Origin: Domibacillus tundrae
GTDB lineage: Bacteria > Bacillota > Bacilli > Bacillales > Domibacillaceae
Assembly: GCF_000970675.1 (NCBI RefSeq)
Contig: NZ_LAJA01000001.1
Location: 372,001-436,000, forward strand
Length of the DNA: 64,000 bases
Direction of reading: 5' to 3'
Of the stretch, positions 48,751 through 57,585 are shown in pieces. Position numbers and translations under genes: made by a program. Within the stretch, counting starts at the first letter, position 1. Each line of letters opens with the position of its first letter. Under the pieces are notes generated by a model, which was not told the origin of the DNA, did not search any database, and saw only the letters and a list, made by a program, of their open reading frames with translations.

Positions 48751-49052
48751 TTACCATTCAAAATGACAGCTATGAAATTGTCGAAGAGCGGATGGAAGGC
48801 TTCAATGACGAAGCTTTCCGCGCCCGCTATAGCGACATTTTGTCCAAATATGATTACATTGTCGGTGACTGGGGATATGGACAGCTTCGGTTAAAAGGCT
48901 TTTTCGACGATATGAATAAAAAATCATCATATGACAACAAGTTTTCCACTGTACGTGATTACTTGCTTGAATACTGCAACTTCGGGTGCGGCTATTTTAT
49001 TTTAAAAAAGCTGCCCATCACCCTAGCACCATCAAAAAAACCGGCTGAATGA
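48747..49052 (+). CDS. yutD: YutD family protein
   Basis: A 101-aa protein of the YutD (DUF1027) family with [31 protein letters not shown]-like core (residues 20-50, described not quoted exactly) and [12 protein letters not shown] near the end. It is translationally coupled to lipA as in B. subtilis. Function unknown. Its 3' end lies within the terminator. Confidence 0.9.
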   Translation: MITIQNDSYEIVEERMEGFNDEAFRARYSDILSKYDYIVGDWGYGQLRLKGFFDDMNKKSSYDNKFSTVRDYLLEYCNFGCGYFILKKLPITLAPSKKPAE

Positions 49053-49066
49053 GCCGGTTTTTTCTT
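49034..49066. terminator. Terminator between yutD and the DUF3055 gene
   Basis: Stem AAAACCGGCT/AGCCGGTTTT with a 5-nt loop and flanking A/T runs; usable by both convergent genes. Confidence 0.8.
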
Positions 49067-49091
49067 TTACGGACACGCGTCCGAAGTCAGG

Positions 49092-49358
49092 TTACATCAC
49101 TTCAGATAAAAACTCTTTTAGCTCAGCCGCTTCGTCTTCGCTCATATTAAACGCATATTCGATGTAGCCAGGTTCATCGAGGTCATCGCGTCCAATAATG
49201 GCGTACGTTTTGCCCTGCAGGTTAATGACAATCGATTTGCCATAATACCGATCCGTCTGCATAAGCGCCAAGTCGTACCGCGCATGCTCACCGGCGAAGC
49301 TGACAAATCGCGTTGTCGTTGTATCTTTTTCATCATAAAGAAAAAAACGTTCACTCAT
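49092..49358 (-). CDS. DUF3055-like protein (88 aa)
   Basis: The small soluble protein has the pattern of DUF3055/SAV0927 proteins: an N-terminal FLYDE, a middle VNxQGKTYAIIG-like strand, and an acidic C-terminal helix with MSEDEAAELKEFL. Minus-strand ATG at 49358 has GGAGGG six bases upstream; the open frame extends further but without support. Function unknown. It faces yutD and is divergent from yutE. Confidence 0.75.
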   Translation of the reverse strand: MSERFFLYDEKDTTTTRFVSFAGEHARYDLALMQTDRYYGKSIVINLQGKTYAIIGRDDLDEPGYIEYAFNMSEDEAAELKEFLSEVM

Positions 49359-49431
49359 GTGCTGCCCTCCGCTGTCCATTTTCAACCATTGTACCACATG
49401 ATACAATAGGAGCGGAAAGGATGGATGCCCT

Positions 49432-49881
49432 GTGTACTTTATTGACCGAAAAAAGATGGAAGCGACGCTCCGTTTTATGGAGCAGCAGCTTGCCCTGTTT
49501 GACTCGCAGCCTATTTGGGGCACTGCCATTGAAAAAGCAGCGCTCGAACGGATTGCTCAAACCGTTGTGGAATCTGTGATTGATGTCGGCAATGCGATGA
49601 TTGACGGCTTTATTATGCGCGATCCCGGCAGCTATGAGGATATTATTGATATTATGGACGATGAAAACGTGATTTTGCCGGAACAGTCGGCGCCATTGAA
49701 AGATGTCATGGGTCTTCGAAAAACGCTTGTCCGTGACTACACCTCTATTTTACATGATGAACTGACGGCGGTGCTCGTCGCGAACAAAAAAGAACTGGCC
49801 GATTTTCCGAATCGTGTCCGCGTGTATTTGGAAAACGAACTCGGTCCCGTTTCTGCATTTTTACCGGAAGAAGGAGAATAA
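49432..49881 (+). CDS. yutE: DUF86/HepT-like protein YutE
   Basis: A 149-aa all-helical protein of the DUF86 (HepT/KNTase C-terminal-like) family. The DNA-damage/toxin-type RX4-6HXY motif of HepT toxins is not obvious: VRDYTSILHDEL has R-D-Y-T and H at a different spacing, and no MntA-like nucleotidyltransferase lies next to it. GTG start after GGAAAGG. It ends 3 nt before yutF. B. subtilis YutE is the likely orthologue; function unknown. Confidence 0.85.
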   Translation: MYFIDRKKMEATLRFMEQQLALFDSQPIWGTAIEKAALERIAQTVVESVIDVGNAMIDGFIMRDPGSYEDIIDIMDDENVILPEQSAPLKDVMGLRKTLVRDYTSILHDELTAVLVANKKELADFPNRVRVYLENELGPVSAFLPEEGE

Positions 49882-49884
49882 TTA

Positions 49885-50652
49885 ATGACACGTTATAAAG
49901 GCTATTTAATTGATTTAGACGGCACGATGTATGCAGGCACACAAGTTATCCCAGGTGCGCCGGAATTTATTGACCGCTTAAACGAGGCAGGTATTCCCTA
50001 TTTGTTTGTGACGAACAATTCATCCCGGACGCCAGAGCAAGTGGCAGAGAAACTTGTCAAAATGGGTATTCGGACAACACCGGAAAATGTATTCACCACA
50101 TCGCGCGCAACGGCTCAATTTATTCATGACGAAAAGCCGGGCGCAACAATTTATGTGATTGGAGAAGACGGTATTTTAGAAGCACTCACCGAGCAGGGCC
50201 TCGAAGTCGTCACTCATGAAAACCCTGATTATGTCGTCACCGGAATCGATCGAGGCATTACATATGAAAAACTGGCTGGTGCCTGCCTCTCTGTCCGAAA
50301 CGGCGCCCGCTTTATTTCCACAAACGGAGATATTGCCATCCCGACGGAACGTGGCTTTATGCCAGGCAACGGTTCGCTGACATCGGTTGTTTCTGTTTCA
50401 ACGGAAACACAGCCTGTCTTTATCGGCAAGCCGGAACCGATTATTATGGAGCAGGCAATGGCTGTACTTGGCACGTCAAAAGAAGAAACCATCATGGTTG
50501 GCGATTATTATGATACGGACATCCGCGCCGGCATCGGCATCGGCATTGACACATTGCTTGTTCATACAGGCGTGACCCAGCCGGAATTTTTAAAGAGATA
50601 CGAGGTCCAGCCGACTCATACACGGAATAATTTAAATGAGTGGGAATTGTAA
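49885..50652 (+). CDS. yutF: HAD-superfamily phosphatase YutF
   Basis: The 255-aa NagD-type HAD phosphatase has motif I DLDGTMY (nucleophile Asp), motif II VTNNSS near residue 44, and motif III/IV KPEPIIMEQAM...MVGDYYDTDIRAG (about 178-220). It dephosphorylates small phosphorylated metabolites, sugar or nucleotide phosphates being usual. It lies directly after yutE. Confidence 0.92.
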   Translation: MTRYKGYLIDLDGTMYAGTQVIPGAPEFIDRLNEAGIPYLFVTNNSSRTPEQVAEKLVKMGIRTTPENVFTTSRATAQFIHDEKPGATIYVIGEDGILEALTEQGLEVVTHENPDYVVTGIDRGITYEKLAGACLSVRNGARFISTNGDIAIPTERGFMPGNGSLTSVVSVSTETQPVFIGKPEPIIMEQAMAVLGTSKEETIMVGDYYDTDIRAGIGIGIDTLLVHTGVTQPEFLKRYEVQPTHTRNNLNEWEL

Positions 50653-50684
50653 GAAACAGCAGCGATGCTGTTTCTTTTTTTTTG
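50651..50684 (+). terminator. yutEF terminator
   Basis: Stem AGAAACAGC/GCTGTTTCT with a 6-nt loop and a T run. Confidence 0.85.
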
Positions 50685-50742
50685 GCTAAAAATGGGCGAA
50701 CCCGGGTATACAAAGAATATGATTATTTTTAGGGAGGGCATT

Positions 50743-52248
50743 ATGCAAATTCCAAATCAATCAATATCCTATTGGAAAGATCACGGTGCACCACGTTCAT
50801 TTACACCTCTGCAGACAAATTTAAAGGTGGACGTTGTTGTCGTTGGCGGTGGGATCACCGGTATTTTAACAGCATGGAAACTGTCGAAAGAAGGAAAGAA
50901 AGTTGCGCTTATTGAAGCAAGAAAATTAACAGATGGGACGACGGGTTTTACGACCGCCAAAGTAACGGCTCAGCACGGACTCATTTATGATGAGCTAATT
51001 AGTACGTTTGGAAAAGAAAAAGCCCTTCTTTATTACGAAGCAAATGAGGAAGCCATTTCGTTTTTAAAACAAACCGTAGATGAGCTGGAGGTTCAGTGCG
51101 ATTTTACACCGCAGGACGCTTATGTGTATATCACAACAAATGAAATGAGACCGATGCTGGAAAAAGAGCTGGATGCCTATGAAAAGCTTGGCATTAATGG
51201 CGGCTTAGCCGGGGCATCCGCACGGATGAATTTGCCGTTTAACGTAGAAGAAGCACTTGTCATGCGGGATCAAGCGCATTTTCATCCCGTGAAGTTTTTA
51301 GAAGCGCTCGTGAAGGATATGGCGGATCGCGTCCACATTTTTGAAGAGACGCGGGCGGAAGCAATTGACGGGAAGGCAGTGAAAACAACAAACGGGCATA
51401 AGATCATCGGCGATCATATTGTCGTTGCATCACATTTTCCATTTAATGATTTTGACGGGGCCTACTTCGCCAAGCTGCATCCGGAACGGTCGTATGCAAT
51501 CGGTGTGAAAAGCGAACATCAGCTTGAAGAAGGCATGTATATTAGCAAAGATAAGCCATCCAGGTCTGTCCGGTATGCAACAATGGAAAATGGCGAAAAG
51601 CTGCTTATTATCGGCGGTGAAAATCATCCAGCCGGACGCAGCGAACAGGAAACGATGCGTCATTACGAAGAACTGGCTGAGTTCGCGGACCGCCACTTCG
51701 GAGCAAAAAAAGTGCTTTATCGCTGGTCTGCGCAGGATTTAATTACGCTTGACCGCGTTCCATACATTGGGCGGGCACATGAAAATATATATGTGGCAAC
51801 CGGTTACGCAAAATGGGGAATGACCAACGGAACGGTGGCAGCGAATGTGATCACTGATTTGATTATGAAGGGAGACAACCGATACGCTGAGTTATATGAT
51901 CCGAAGCGGATGAAAGTAAAGCCGGCGGATGTGAAAACATTTGTCACGGAAAATGCGAAAGTCGCGAAAGAATTAATTAGCGGGAAATTGAAAAGCACAA
52001 CAATAAATATTGATGCCCTGCTGCCCGGTGAAGGCGGCGTTGTAATGGTTGATGGGAAGAAAACAGGCGCTTACAAAGATGAACAGAGCCATTGCCATCT
52101 TGTTGATATAACATGTACACATATGGGCTGTGAAACGTCGTGGAATGATGCAGAGCGGTCATGGGACTGCCCGTGTCATGGTTCAAGGTTTTCTTATGAC
52201 GGAGAGGTGCTTGAAGGGCCGGCGATTCAGCCGCTGGAAAAACGATAA
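50743..52248 (+). CDS. FAD-dependent oxidoreductase with C-terminal Rieske domain (YhfW-like)
   Basis: About 501 residues. A DAO-type FAD domain begins with VVVVGGGITGILTAWKLS (near residue 28), and a Rieske 2Fe-2S domain sits at the C-terminus with CTHMGC (near residue 459) and CPCHGSRF (near residue 482). Such fusions resemble B. subtilis YhfW. It presumably oxidises an amine or similar compound and passes electrons to the Rieske cluster; substrate unknown. ATG at 50743 follows GGGAGGG. Confidence 0.88.
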   Translation: MQIPNQSISYWKDHGAPRSFTPLQTNLKVDVVVVGGGITGILTAWKLSKEGKKVALIEARKLTDGTTGFTTAKVTAQHGLIYDELISTFGKEKALLYYEANEEAISFLKQTVDELEVQCDFTPQDAYVYITTNEMRPMLEKELDAYEKLGINGGLAGASARMNLPFNVEEALVMRDQAHFHPVKFLEALVKDMADRVHIFEETRAEAIDGKAVKTTNGHKIIGDHIVVASHFPFNDFDGAYFAKLHPERSYAIGVKSEHQLEEGMYISKDKPSRSVRYATMENGEKLLIIGGENHPAGRSEQETMRHYEELAEFADRHFGAKKVLYRWSAQDLITLDRVPYIGRAHENIYVATGYAKWGMTNGTVAANVITDLIMKGDNRYAELYDPKRMKVKPADVKTFVTENAKVAKELISGKLKSTTINIDALLPGEGGVVMVDGKKTGAYKDEQSHCHLVDITCTHMGCETSWNDAERSWDCPCHGSRFSYDGEVLEGPAIQPLEKR

Positions 52249-52282
52249 AAAGAGGCAGCCTGTTGAAGGCAGCCTCTTTTTA
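52248..52282. terminator. Terminator between the Rieske oxidoreductase and yutG
   Basis: Arms AAAAGAGGCAGCC/GGCAGCCTCTTTT with one mismatch; bidirectional between convergent genes. Confidence 0.75.
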
Positions 52283-52286
52283 TCGT

Positions 52287-52793
52287 TTATTCGGTATTTG
52301 CCGCGCGGTGAGCAAGGCGGCTGGCGGCTGCTGCCGCAATGGCGCCAACGATATCATCTAAAAATGTGTGCACCTGGCCGGTTGATTTATCATTTAAAAA
52401 CTGAAGGATGCCGGGTTTTTGTTTATCAATGTATCCGTAGCTTGTTAATCCAATCGTTCCATATACATTTATAATCGCTGTCGCAATCGTTTCATCAATT
52501 CCATAAAGCCCTTCATCCGTCTCAATAATGGATTGAAGTGGGTCATCCAGCTGCTTTTTTTCCGCAAGTATATCAAGCTGAATACCGGTCAAGACCGCAT
52601 TTTGCACTTCACGTTTACGCAGAACGGCTTCCACATGTTCCATTGCTTCCACAAGTTTTAACTCAGGATGATATGGTTTTTGCAAATACACAACAAGTTC
52701 TGCGATATCTTCTAACTTGACGCCGCGCTCAGCGATCCAGCGGCGGGCTGTTTTTTCGGACATGCTCATGACGCGCTTTTCTTCAATAGTCAT
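52287..52793 (-). CDS. yutG: Phosphatidylglycerophosphatase A-like protein YutG
   Basis: The 168-aa protein of the PgpA/YutG family has the ERGVKLEDIAELVVYLQ start region, GIDETIATAIINVYGTIGLT and the closing FLDDIVGAIAAAAASRL. The family removes phosphate from phosphatidylglycerophosphate in some bacteria; in Bacillus the role is not proved. Minus-strand ATG at 52793 has AAGGTG 8 nt upstream; longer in-frame extensions lack a ribosome site. Confidence 0.85.
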   Translation of the reverse strand: MTIEEKRVMSMSEKTARRWIAERGVKLEDIAELVVYLQKPYHPELKLVEAMEHVEAVLRKREVQNAVLTGIQLDILAEKKQLDDPLQSIIETDEGLYGIDETIATAIINVYGTIGLTSYGYIDKQKPGILQFLNDKSTGQVHTFLDDIVGAIAAAAASRLAHRAANTE

Positions 52794-52916
52794 CCTCAAC
52801 ACACCTTTTTTTATCATTATATGTATTTCTCTTGTTCTCATACCCGTTTTCATTGTGACATACTCAGGTCGAAAATGATACAATAAGACGGAATAATCTG
52901 AAATGGGGTGCGCTGC

Positions 52917-53897
52917 GTGAAGCCATTTGTATATGTGACCAGAAAAGTACCAGATGACATTGTGGCAAGACTGTCTGCGTCCTATCACGTTGAGATGTGG
53001 ACAGAAGAAGATAAAGCGGTTCCGCGAGAAATATTGCTCCAAAAAGCCGCGTCGGCTGATGCGCTGTTAACAGTTATTTCAGATGCCGTGAATGACGAAT
53101 TACTTTCACACGCCAGCCAATTAAAGGTAGTGGCCAACATGGCCGTTGGTTTTGACAATATTGATCTTGAATCAGCTAGTCGTCATGGCGTGGCGATCTG
53201 CAACACACCCGATGTGCTGACAGATACAACAGCGGATTTAACATTTGCGCTCCTATTGGCCACAGCGCGCCGTATGACGGAAGCATCGGAATTTGTCAAA
53301 GAGGGAAAATGGACAAGCTGGGCACCTATGATGCTTGTCGGAACGGATGTTCATCATAAAAAAATCGGTATTGTTGGGATGGGCAAAATTGGAACGGCTG
53401 TCGCCAAACGAGCAGCCGGTTTTGATATGGAAATTCTTTATCATAACCGGAAACGTCATGAAGTTGCAGAAGAAATGCTTGGGGCTCAATACCGCAGCTT
53501 TGATGAACTTCTTGAGGAAGCGGATTTTGTTGTTTGTCTGGCCCCGCTCAATGAAGGGACACGAGGCTTATTTCAGCGGGAGCACTTTCAAAAAATGAAA
53601 AAAGAAGCGATGTTTATTAATGCAAGCCGTGGACCGATCATTAACGAGCAAGCACTGATTGAAGCGCTTGAAGCCGGGGACATCGCTGCGGCTGGTCTTG
53701 ATGTATTTGACAAAGAGCCAATTCCTGCTGATCATCCGTTTTTATCCATGAAAAATGTTGTTGCACTTCCGCATATCGGCAGTGCGTCCAAAGAAACACG
53801 AATGGCTATGATGCAGACATGCTGTGACAATATTGAAGCAGTGTTTGACGATCGTCCGCCGAAAACACTCATCAATAAAGACGTGCTGCAGTTTTAA
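52917..53897 (+). CDS. D-2-hydroxyacid dehydrogenase (glyoxylate/hydroxypyruvate reductase type)
   Basis: A 326-aa NAD(P) enzyme with GIVGMGKIGTAVAKRAAGF (about residues 149-167), catalytic Arg in NASRGPIIN (near 240), Glu in FDKEPIP (near 270), and His in ALPHIGSAS (near 286). It reduces 2-oxoacids such as glyoxylate. GTG at 52917 is preferred, with TGGGG 8 nt upstream; a GTG three codons earlier is possible. It stands alone. Confidence 0.88.
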   Translation: MKPFVYVTRKVPDDIVARLSASYHVEMWTEEDKAVPREILLQKAASADALLTVISDAVNDELLSHASQLKVVANMAVGFDNIDLESASRHGVAICNTPDVLTDTTADLTFALLLATARRMTEASEFVKEGKWTSWAPMMLVGTDVHHKKIGIVGMGKIGTAVAKRAAGFDMEILYHNRKRHEVAEEMLGAQYRSFDELLEEADFVVCLAPLNEGTRGLFQREHFQKMKKEAMFINASRGPIINEQALIEALEAGDIAAAGLDVFDKEPIPADHPFLSMKNVVALPHIGSASKETRMAMMQTCCDNIEAVFDDRPPKTLINKDVLQF

Positions 53898-53905
53898 AGT
53901 GGAAT

Positions 53906-53975
53906 AAAGGCTAAGAACGCGGCATCGTGCTGCAACGTCTTTATGACCCGCGTCGTGCGGGCCCAAGCGCAAGGC
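53906..53975. repeat. Two-hairpin repeat, copy A
   Basis: It reads AAAGGCTAAGAACGCGGC, then a short stem, then TGACCCGCGTCGTGCGGGCC. It aligns over about 65 bp with copy B at 54050, with compensating changes in the second hairpin (CCCGCG/CGCGGG-type against CCCACA/TGTGGA-type). Confidence 0.7.
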
Positions 53976-54049
53976 GTCCGTTTATCGGCGATCAGCATAA
54001 GACAAGCACCGACGGAGGAGCTTTTTGTCTCCAGAGGGGCTTATGGAAC

Positions 54050-54118
54050 AAAAGCTAAGAACGCAGCTTCCTGCTGCAACGCTTTTGTGACCCACATCGT
54101 GTGGACCTCGATGACGCC
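54050..54118. repeat. Two-hairpin repeat, copy B
   Basis: AAAAGCTAAGAACGCAGC, CTGCTGCAACGC and TGACCCACATCGTGTGGACC repeat the plan of copy A 144 bp upstream. No gene is visible between the dehydrogenase stop and the terminator at 54138; the region is filled by these repeats and a spacer with further small stems. Confidence 0.7.
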
Positions 54119-54137
54119 TAGAGCTGGACATTAAAAA

Positions 54138-54170
54138 AAGAGCTGATCCTTGTTACGGATCAGCTCTTAT
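54138..54170. terminator. Bidirectional terminator before yutI
   Basis: A 12-bp stem AAGAGCTGATCC/GGATCAGCTCTT with A run on the left, giving a T run for the minus-strand yutI gene. Confidence 0.85.
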
Positions 54171-54172
54171 CA

Positions 54173-54415
54173 TTAAAATACTTGCTCAACTTCAACAATG
54201 CCAGGAACTTCTTCGAGCAATGCACGCTCAATTCCTGCTTTTAATGTAATCGTTGAACTAGGGCAGCTGCCACATGCGCCGAGCAGACGAAGTTTCACAA
54301 TCCCGTCTTCAATATCAACGAGTTCGCAGTCGCCGCCGTCGCGAAGTAGGAATGGACGTAATTTATCAAGCACTTCCTGTACTTCACCATATATTTCTTG
54401 TTCTTGTGTTTGCAT
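54173..54415 (-). CDS. yutI: NifU-type Fe-S carrier YutI
   Basis: An 80-aa NifU C-terminal (NFU) domain with the cluster-binding CGSCPSS motif near residue 55. It likely delivers Fe-S clusters made by SufBCD to target proteins, in line with sufCDSUB and lipA nearby. The minus-strand ATG at 54415 has AAAGGAGC upstream. Confidence 0.92.
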   Translation of the reverse strand: MQTQEQEIYGEVQEVLDKLRPFLLRDGGDCELVDIEDGIVKLRLLGACGSCPSSTITLKAGIERALLEEVPGIVEVEQVF

Positions 54416-54608
54416 GAATCATCGGCTCCTTTCGATTCGTTACATATATTATAATGATTTTAAATTGAAAATGCAATTTCTCCTCTCAAGAAAGGAGAAA
54501 TCAATCGGTTTATTCTCAGCACCAATGCGAGAAATGAAAAAAAAATGTTTAAAAAGCAGCGGTCAGTCAATAGAATAGTATATGCATTTAAAAAAGGAGA
54601 GGATCTTT

Positions 54609-56021
54609 TTGAAAGAATGGAGCATGTACATAAATGGCCAATGGGTGTCAGCAGATGAAAAAATAGAAATCGTGAATCCGGCGACTGGTGACATCTTCGC
54701 AACGGTTCCTAAAGGTGGAGCATATGAAGCGAAACAGTCAGTGGATGCAGCATACAAGGCGTTTAAAACGTGGTCAAAAAAGACAGCCGGTGAACGTTCC
54801 GAACTATTAATGAAATGGCACCGCCTCATTGAAGAAAACAAAGAAGAAATAGGACGAATTATGACCGAAGAGCAAGGCAAGCCGCTTCAAGAGGCGATTG
54901 GTGAAGTCGCTTACGCAAACAGCTTTATTTCCTGGTATGCGGAAGAAGGAAAACGCATTTACGGCGAGACCATTCCGGCATCTGATCCGAACAAGCGTTT
55001 ATTTGTTTCGCGTCAGCCGGTGGGTGTCGTCGCTGCGATTACACCGTGGAATTTTCCGGCTGCGATGATTACACGCAAAGTCGGTCCGGCGCTTGCATCC
55101 GGTTGTACAGCCGTAGTGAAACCCGCTTCTTCTACACCGCTTACTGCTCTGAAGCTGGTTGAACTTGCTCATGAAGCAGGAATTCCAAAAGGCGTGCTGA
55201 ACGTGGTCACCGGAGATTCAAAATCTGTTGCCGGTGCCTGGATGGAAGACAGCCGCGTTCGGAAAGTAACGTTTACCGGCTCAACAGAAATCGGGAAAGT
55301 GCTCATGAAGCAGGCGGCGGACACAATGAAAAAAGTATCGCTTGAATTGGGGGGGCATGCACCGTTTATCGTCACGGCGAACGCTGACATTGAAAAAGCG
55401 GTCAAAGGATTAATCGGTTCGAAATTCCGTAATGCCGGACAGACATGTGTCTGCGCGAACCGTGTGTATGTTCATGAATCCATTGAAAAAGAATTTATCG
55501 AAGCGTTTAAAGCGGAAGTGAAAAAATTGCGTGTCGGAAATGGAATAGAGGAAGGTGTCAACATCGGCCCGCTTATTGATAAGGATGCAGTTGAAAAAGT
55601 CCAAAGCCAGCTTGAAGATGCGAAGCAAAAAGGCGCTGTTGTCGAAATGGGCGGCGAAACGAATGGGAATTTTGTGACGCCGGCCGTTCTCACCAATGTA
55701 ACCGATGATATGGACTGCATGGTGGACGAAACATTTGGTCCGCTGGCGCCGATTGCCACGTACCAAACAGTGGATGAAGTGATCGAGCGGGCTAATAACA
55801 CACCATTTGGCCTTGCTGCTTATGTATTCTCAGACAATATTTCAGAAGCCATCGAAATAAGCGAAGGGCTTGAATACGGCATCATCGGCTTAAACGACGG
55901 ATTGCCTTCCGTCGCCCAGGCACCATTCGGCGGTTTTAAAGAAAGCGGGCTTGGCCGTGAAGGCGGGCATCATGGAATGGATGAATTTTTAGAAGTGAAA
56001 TATATTTCGCTCGGCTTATAA
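54609..56021 (+). CDS. gabD: NAD(P)-dependent succinate-semialdehyde dehydrogenase
   Basis: About 470 residues of the aldehyde dehydrogenase family: ITPWNFPAAMITRK (near residue 140), ELGGHAPFIV with the catalytic Glu (near 245), GQTCVCANR with the catalytic Cys (near 280), and AAYVFSDN. The pattern fits the GabD subgroup, which oxidises succinate semialdehyde to succinate; related aldehydes cannot be excluded. TTG at 54609 follows AGGAGAGG; an ATG five codons in is the alternative. No gabT neighbour. Confidence 0.88.
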   Translation: MKEWSMYINGQWVSADEKIEIVNPATGDIFATVPKGGAYEAKQSVDAAYKAFKTWSKKTAGERSELLMKWHRLIEENKEEIGRIMTEEQGKPLQEAIGEVAYANSFISWYAEEGKRIYGETIPASDPNKRLFVSRQPVGVVAAITPWNFPAAMITRKVGPALASGCTAVVKPASSTPLTALKLVELAHEAGIPKGVLNVVTGDSKSVAGAWMEDSRVRKVTFTGSTEIGKVLMKQAADTMKKVSLELGGHAPFIVTANADIEKAVKGLIGSKFRNAGQTCVCANRVYVHESIEKEFIEAFKAEVKKLRVGNGIEEGVNIGPLIDKDAVEKVQSQLEDAKQKGAVVEMGGETNGNFVTPAVLTNVTDDMDCMVDETFGPLAPIATYQTVDEVIERANNTPFGLAAYVFSDNISEAIEISEGLEYGIIGLNDGLPSVAQAPFGGFKESGLGREGGHHGMDEFLEVKYISLGL

Positions 56022-56056
56022 CAGAAGCCCTCTCCTATTAAATGAGAGGGCTTTTC
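56022..56056 (+). terminator. gabD terminator
   Basis: A 10-bp stem AAGCCCTCTC/GAGAGGGCTT followed by TT. Confidence 0.8.
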
Positions 56057-56121
56057 ACATGGACACAGAGAGTGTTAAATGAATAGAAATGTGGCCGATT
56101 GGGCAACGATCATCCAAAAAC

Positions 56122-56148
56122 CATGTCGCCTCCGGGCGGCATTTTTTA
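56122..56148 (+). terminator. Small terminator before the holin remnant
   Basis: Stem TGTCGCC/GGCGGCA with TCCG tetraloop followed by six T residues; probably left from the lost phage genes upstream. Confidence 0.7.
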
Positions 56149-56175
56149 ATACAATAATTCAGAAAGAGGTGCGGT

Positions 56176-56460
56176 ATGGAGCACAACACAGACACGCTTT
56201 ATAACACCATTGTTGGCGGGGGCTTATCAGCTCTCGCCTATTTAGTTGGAGGGGTGTACCAGTTGTTTAATGCGCTCGTTGTCATGATGATTACCGACTA
56301 TGTGACGGGTATCATGATTGCTATTGATAATAAAACACTTTCTTCAGCAATTGGCTTTAAAGCGGGCTTTCCGCATGTCAGTATATTTATACAAATAATT
56401 ATTCATTTTATGAATAAAAATGATTATCCAACCAATAATGTAAAGTTATTTAAAGGGTAA
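56176..56460 (+). pseudogene. Truncated phage holin (holin_4/TcdE-like family)
   Basis: The first 60-65 residues match phage lysis holins: two membrane helices and the MMITDYVTGIMIAIDNKTLSS block. After GFKAG the sequence changes to an unrelated AT-rich tail starting exactly at an 11-bp inverted repeat, and the usual third helix and C-terminus are missing. The ribosome site AGAGGTG is intact. A remnant of a prophage lysis module. Confidence 0.75.
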
Positions 56461-56541
56461 TATATACATAAAAGGATGAATAATCAATTTTATGCGGAAA
56501 TAGTGCGTGAAATTTGATAGGTTTATGCATCATGCGGAAAG
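56367..56541. mobile_element. Possible 175-bp inverted-repeat element (MITE-like)
   Basis: CTTTCCGCATG (56367-56377) and its exact inverse CATGCGGAAAG (56531-56541) bound an AT-rich segment with no coding capacity; a further TATGCGGAAA lies inside at 56491. It sits precisely between the truncated holin and the truncated amidase. No target duplication could be made out. Confidence 0.4.
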
Positions 56542-56544
56542 TCA

Positions 56545-57033
56545 GTTCCTATGTGGAGAACCGGTCTTTTCCCATCTGTGCCAGGGACGTGGACGAATCT
56601 GCACATGTGCCGCGAAACAGATGCGCCATTTTTATTGGTTGAGTGGGGATTTATGACGAATACAGAGGATCTTGCCCTGCTTAAATCGGACAGTTACCGC
56701 CAGCGATGCGCCCTTGTGACAGCCTGTACAGTATGCAAATATTACGGCATCACATTCAATGCGGAAAGTACTTCACCAGCAGGTACTTCATCGACAAGTA
56801 CTGCACCAAAAAAGGAGGAAGCTACATTGGCATCTGAAGTATATCAACGATCTAATACCGCAATTAAAAATTCAACTCGTATCGTATTAAATCGCCTGGC
56901 CAGTAAAGATCCAGGAGGCATCGACGAAAGCCATGTGAAAAAGCTGGATGAAGGTACGCTCACCACCAGCGATGCGCTGGGATTAATCTTTGTGGCCATT
57001 GAGCGCGGGTTAATCCAAGGAACAAAGGAATAA
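56545..57033 (+). pseudogene. C-terminal fragment of phage N-acetylmuramoyl-L-alanine amidase
   Basis: The fragment keeps the last part of an Amidase_3 catalytic domain (LHMCRETDAPFLLVEWGFMTN with catalytic Glu, quoted region about 56602-56665), a Ser/Thr-rich linker, and a C-terminal helical domain. The N-terminal catalytic half with the zinc His and Glu is missing, and the first ATG (56551) has no ribosome site. The enzyme cannot be active. It completes the wrecked lysis cassette. Confidence 0.75.
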
Positions 57034-57040
57034 ACATAAC

Positions 57041-57070
57041 AAAGCCCTGGTCTTGGCCGGGGCTTTCATT
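57041..57070. terminator. Terminator shared by the amidase remnant and yhcN-like gene
   Basis: Stem AAAGCCCTGG/CCGGGGCTTT with short A/T tails, between convergent genes. Confidence 0.7.
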
Positions 57071-57096
57071 AGTAAGATATTTACTGCATTTTAAAG

Positions 57097-57585
57097 TCAA
57101 GCACTCGGAAATACCCTTCGAACAGAGTCGCTAAATTCATCAAAGAACCCTCCAATGGGGTCGCCTGCTTTTATCCGATCAGCATAATCCTTCATTTGAG
57201 TGCTGAAATCTGGATCTTCCGAAACATACACCTTCTCAACAGAAGTATCTGCTTCTTTTACTTTTTCTTCGATTCTATTTTTCAGGTCATCATTTACTTC
57301 TGTGCCATTTTTTAAATTAACGGCAGCATAAGCAGTATGATCGGTTACAAGTACTGTCGCGTCATCTACTTCCTCTAGTTCTTTAACACGGTCAGCAGCC
57401 TTTTCAGCCACGTCTAAATTCTGGTCATCGTTGTTCGTGTTATTGTCTGCTTTTTGATCATTTGTGGACATGTTTTCCACTGGAGCATTATCCGCTTTGT
57501 CTGAAGCATTATTATCGTTATTCATACAAGCCGCGAGTAAAAGCATAGTCATAAAAGCTGTCACATAAATCGATATTTTCTTCAC
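57097..57585 (-). CDS. YhcN/YlaJ-family sporulation lipoprotein
   Basis: The 162-aa protein has a signal peptide with lipobox LAAC near residue 20, an Asn/Asp-rich linker to about residue 60, and the YhcN/YlaJ domain (AADRVKELEEVDDATVLVT, then YAAVNL). Members are spore-membrane or spore-coat-associated lipoproteins. Minus-strand ATG at 57585 has GGGAGGAC upstream. Likely made in the forespore, though the sigma factor cannot be read with confidence. Confidence 0.85.
   Translation of the reverse strand: MKKISIYVTAFMTMLLLAACMNNDNNASDKADNAPVENMSTNDQKADNNTNNDDQNLDVAEKAADRVKELEEVDDATVLVTDHTAYAAVNLKNGTEVNDDLKNRIEEKVKEADTSVEKVYVSEDPDFSTQMKDYADRIKAGDPIGGFFDEFSDSVRRVFPSA

Noticed and set aside
49432-49881. 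HepT/MntA toxin-antitoxin system
   Set aside because: YutE belongs to the same broad fold but no nucleotidyltransferase antitoxin lies next to it and the typical toxin motif spacing is not evident; synteny with yutE-yutF explains it better.
52794-53042. Longer YutG and a divergent overlap with the dehydrogenase
   Set aside because: The extension has no ribosome site and would overlap the start of the plus-strand gene; the ATG at 52793 fits the family.
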